From contig NZ_JANFNG010000023.1 of assembly GCF_024436035.1 (NCBI RefSeq), positions 33,550-97,549 on the forward strand: a stretch of DNA of 64,000 nucleotides. The letters run 5' to 3'. Shown piece after piece: positions 61,238 through 64,000 of the stretch (positions are counted from its first letter, which is position 1; each line of letters opens with the position of its first letter). The position numbers and the translations under genes were made by a program. The notes beneath the pieces are model-generated. The model saw only the letters and a program-made list of their open reading frames with translations. It was not told the DNA's origin and did not search any database. This DNA is from Streptomyces humicola. Its GTDB lineage: Bacteria; Actinomycetota; Actinomycetes; Streptomycetales; Streptomycetaceae.

Positions 61238-62263
61238 CTACGCGCTGAGCACCGCGCGTGGACCGCCCGCCAGACCGTAGGGCCCGGCCGACGGCGGCAC
61301 GAGGGGGGCGGCGAAGGCCGCGGCCGCCGCCCCGACCAGGCCCGCATCCGTGCCCAGTTGAGCCGGGACCACCTTCACTCCCGCGGCGAACGACAAGGTG
61401 GCGTAGCGGCGGAGCTGCTCGCGCAACGGCCCGAACAGCAGCTCGCCCGCGCCGGCGACACCCCCGCCGACCACCGCGACCTGGATCTCGACCAGCGTCG
61501 CTGCCGCCGCGATCCCGGCGGCCAGGGCCTGAGCGGCACGTACGAAGGACGCCCTTGCCACCGGATCCCCGGCCCGTGCGGATTCCGCCACCGCCGCCGC
61601 GGTCGCCTCCACGCCTTCCGGTGGACGCCACCCGCCGTCCAGTGCGCGGCGGGCGATGTTGGGGCCGCTGGCGATGCGTTCCACGCAGCCGCGGGCGCCG
61701 CAAGGACAGGGATCCCCGTCCAAGTCCACGCTGATATGGCCGATGTGGCCGGCGTTACCGGTGGGACCGGGATGCAGCACCCCGCCCAGGACGAAACCTC
61801 CGCCGACTCCCGTGGAGACGACCATGCACAGCGCGTTGTCGTAGCCGCGCGCCGCGCCCTGCCAGTGCTCGGCGGCCGTGATGGCGACGCCGTCCCCCGT
61901 CAGCACCACCGGCAGGCCGCCGGTCGCCTCACGCACCCGCTGGACGAGCGGGAAGTCGCGCCAGCCGGGAACGTTGACCGGGCTCACGGTGCCGGACGAG
62001 GCATCCACGGGGCCGGCACTGCCGATGCCGACGGCCGTCGCCAGCGGCCTGCGCGGGTCGGCCGCCAGTTCGCCGATCACCTCTGACACCGCACGCATCA
62101 CGGATTCGGCGTCCTCCGCCGCCGGGGTCGGCCGCTGCGCGCGCACCAGCAGCGTCCCGCGGTCGTCGACCAGGGCCCCGGCAATCTTCGTACCGCCGAT
62201 GTCCAGCGCCACGACAAGCCCATCGGTGGCGGCTGTCCGCGCGGCGGCGGCTTCGATCTGCAT
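61238..62263 (-). CDS. ROK family sugar kinase (glucokinase-like)
   Basis: 341 aa from ATG 62263; the frame upstream is an unconserved extension. Phosphate-binding VVALDIGGTKIAGALVDDRG near residue 18, VGIGSAGPVDASSGTV, NVPGWRDFPLVQRVREATGG and VVSTGVGGGFVLGGVLHPGP, with the zinc motif CPCGARGCVERIASG near 195. Lacks an HTH, so a kinase, probably for a hexose or N-acetyl hexosamine. Divergent from the LacI regulator across a perfect operator. Confidence 0.92.
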   Translation of the reverse strand: MQIEAAAARTAATDGLVVALDIGGTKIAGALVDDRGTLLVRAQRPTPAAEDAESVMRAVSEVIGELAADPRRPLATAVGIGSAGPVDASSGTVSPVNVPGWRDFPLVQRVREATGGLPVVLTGDGVAITAAEHWQGAARGYDNALCMVVSTGVGGGFVLGGVLHPGPTGNAGHIGHISVDLDGDPCPCGARGCVERIASGPNIARRALDGGWRPPEGVEATAAAVAESARAGDPVARASFVRAAQALAAGIAAAATLVEIQVAVVGGGVAGAGELLFGPLREQLRRYATLSFAAGVKVVPAQLGTDAGLVGAAAAAFAAPLVPPSAGPYGLAGGPRAVLSA

Positions 62264-62366
62264 CGGTCCGGTGTCTCCCTTGTCCGCGGTGCGCTCCCGG
62301 CGTGGAGTGCGTCCAGTGGGCAGTCCATTGGGCAATGGCGAGCCGAGAGTAGTGTTCCCCTTTGTT

Positions 62367-62378
62367 GACAACGTTGTC
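62367..62378. promoter_or_regulatory. LacI-type operator GACAACGTTGTC
   Basis: Perfect 12-bp palindrome between the divergent ROK kinase and lacI-type genes, overlapping a -35-like TTGACA. The centre ACGT/CG step is typical of LacI-family sites. It probably controls both genes. Confidence 0.75.
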
Positions 62379-62427
62379 CAGTCCTTAGGCTCAGGTGCCC
62401 GCGCACCCTACGACAGGAATGCCGCCC

Positions 62428-63483
62428 GTGCCCGAGTACCACGCAGCAGCCCGAACCATGCCGTCCGCACGCTACGGCAGCCGACCGACGATGAAGGACG
62501 TCGCCGCCCGTGCCGGCGTGGGCCTGAAGACCGTATCGCGCGTCGTCAACGGCGAACCGGGGGTCACCCCCGAGACCGAGGCGCGGGTTCGCTCCGCCAT
62601 CGACGCACTCGGCTTCCGCCGCAACGACAGCGCGCGCATTCTGCGCAAGGGGCGCACGGCCAGCATCGGCCTGGTGCTGGAGGACCTCGCGGACCCGTTC
62701 TACTCGCCGCTCAGCCGCGCGGTCGAGGAGGTCGCGCGTGCCAACGGCAGCCTGCTTTTCGCGGGATCGAGCGCGGAGGTCCCGGAACGGGAGCAGGAGC
62801 TTGCGCTGGCACTGTGCGCGAGGCGGGTCGACGGGCTGGTGATCGTTCCCGCCAGCGACGACCACCGCTATCTCGAACCCGAGATGGCGGCCGGTATCGC
62901 GACCGTGTTCGTCGACCGACCCGCCGGGAAGATCGACGCGGACGTCGTACTCACCGACAACGCGGGTGGTGCGCGCGAGGCCGTGGCACACCTGATCGCC
63001 CACGGGCACCGCCGTATCGCCTTCATCGGCGACCGCCCGCACATCCACACCGCGGGCGAGCGCTTGCGCGGCTACCGCGAGGCGATGGCCGACGCGGGGC
63101 TTCCGGTGGCGCCGGACTGGGTGTCGATGGGGCCGACGACGCCGGATCACGTCCGAGCGGAGCTGGCCCGCCTACTGGGCGGGACGGAACCGGTCACCGC
63201 GATCTTCTCCGGCAACAACCGCGTGACGGTCACGGCGGTGCGGGTACTGGCCGAGCACGTCCGCCCGGTCGCGCTCGTCGGCTTCGACGACTTCGAACTC
63301 GCCGACCTGCTGCGCCCCGGCGTGACGGTGATAGCCCAGGACCCGGCGCGGCTCGGGCGGACCGCGGCGGAGCTGCTGTTCCGGCGGCTGGACGGCGTGA
63401 GCGAGGCACCGCGCCGCGTCGAGCTCCCCGGGACGTTGATCGCCCGAGGATCCGGCGAGATCCCGCCCTCGTTGGCCCCGTGA
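62428..63483 (+). CDS. LacI family transcriptional regulator
   Basis: 351 aa from GTG 62428 (AGGA 9 nt before); upstream GTG 62395 and ATG 62419 are alternatives, ATG 62458 a shorter one. HTH TMKDVAARAGVGLKTVSRVV just after the start, then a periplasmic-binding-protein-like sensor with ASIGLVLEDLADPFYSPLSR and VTAIFSGNNRVTVTAVRVL. Likely represses the divergent ROK kinase in response to a sugar, through the palindrome at 62367-62378. Confidence 0.92.
   Translation: MPEYHAAARTMPSARYGSRPTMKDVAARAGVGLKTVSRVVNGEPGVTPETEARVRSAIDALGFRRNDSARILRKGRTASIGLVLEDLADPFYSPLSRAVEEVARANGSLLFAGSSAEVPEREQELALALCARRVDGLVIVPASDDHRYLEPEMAAGIATVFVDRPAGKIDADVVLTDNAGGAREAVAHLIAHGHRRIAFIGDRPHIHTAGERLRGYREAMADAGLPVAPDWVSMGPTTPDHVRAELARLLGGTEPVTAIFSGNNRVTVTAVRVLAEHVRPVALVGFDDFELADLLRPGVTVIAQDPARLGRTAAELLFRRLDGVSEAPRRVELPGTLIARGSGEIPPSLAP

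Positions 63484-64000
<517 letters not shown>

Overview
The window is high-GC actinobacterial DNA. GC-rich third codon positions, many GTG starts and tightly overlapping genes point to a Streptomyces-type chromosome. So do a DUF397 protein, an NsdB-like TPR regulator, a DUF6643-like Tyr/Pro-rich protein, SpoIIE-type PP2C and RsbW-like proteins, and an F420-type nitroreductase. I see no rRNA, tRNA, CRISPR, transposase, integrase or phage genes. The last 87 bases are almost pure C and probably a contig-end artefact.

Layout. 1-4.7 kb: a 5-oxoprolinase locus (pxpABC behind a GntR/FCD regulator), divergent from a DUF969/DUF979 membrane pair that probably imports the substrate. 4.7-7.9 kb: a three-gene overlapping operon of two GT4 glycosyltransferases and an SGNH esterase. 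8-17.5 kb: a HEAT-repeat protein, a PAS-PP2C phosphatase, an NsdB-like regulator, an APH-fold kinase, a secreted amidase, and small conserved proteins including DUF397.

17.6-30.5 kb is the most distinctive block. It holds two Ltp2-like thiolase-fold proteins, a double DUF35 protein, an EchA19-like hydratase divergent from a FadD19-like CoA ligase, a second CoA ligase, a nitronate-monooxygenase-like flavoprotein, a DUF2236 oxygenase-like protein and a FadE26-like acyl-CoA dehydrogenase. Content and order resemble the mycobacterial sterol side-chain degradation locus. Two KstR-like boxes lie in its promoter regions. A second operator, CTGAC-N5-GTCAG, occurs twice in the block and a third time 19 kb away before an SRPBCC gene. 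An ABC exporter and a methyltransferase sit inside the block.

30.7-36.3 kb: a small charged ORF of atypical codon use, a COG4280 membrane protein translationally coupled to a 15-codon leader ORF, a lone ChrB N-terminal-type protein, a DUF202 protein, a prolipoprotein diacylglyceryl transferase and an MFS exporter. 36.5-38.6 kb: dhaKLM. 38.6-50.7 kb: a PH-like membrane protein, a Glu/Asp racemase-like protein, an HpnB-like glycosyltransferase, a MOSC protein, an unusual beta-helix/AAA+ fusion, a DeoR regulator, the SRPBCC protein, a Cds1-like PLP enzyme, an RsbW-like ATPase and a SHOCT protein. 50.8-63.5 kb: a ROK regulator divergent from an MFS transporter, a DUF4442 protein, a two-component system, a TetR regulator divergent from an F420-type reductase, a geranylgeranyl-reductase-like flavoprotein, an M20 peptidase, an AAA-Nudix fusion, and a ROK sugar kinase divergent from a LacI regulator over a perfect operator.

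Functions were assigned by reading motifs and from memory of the families. No database search was run. Starts were chosen from ribosome binding sites, overlaps and family N-termini.
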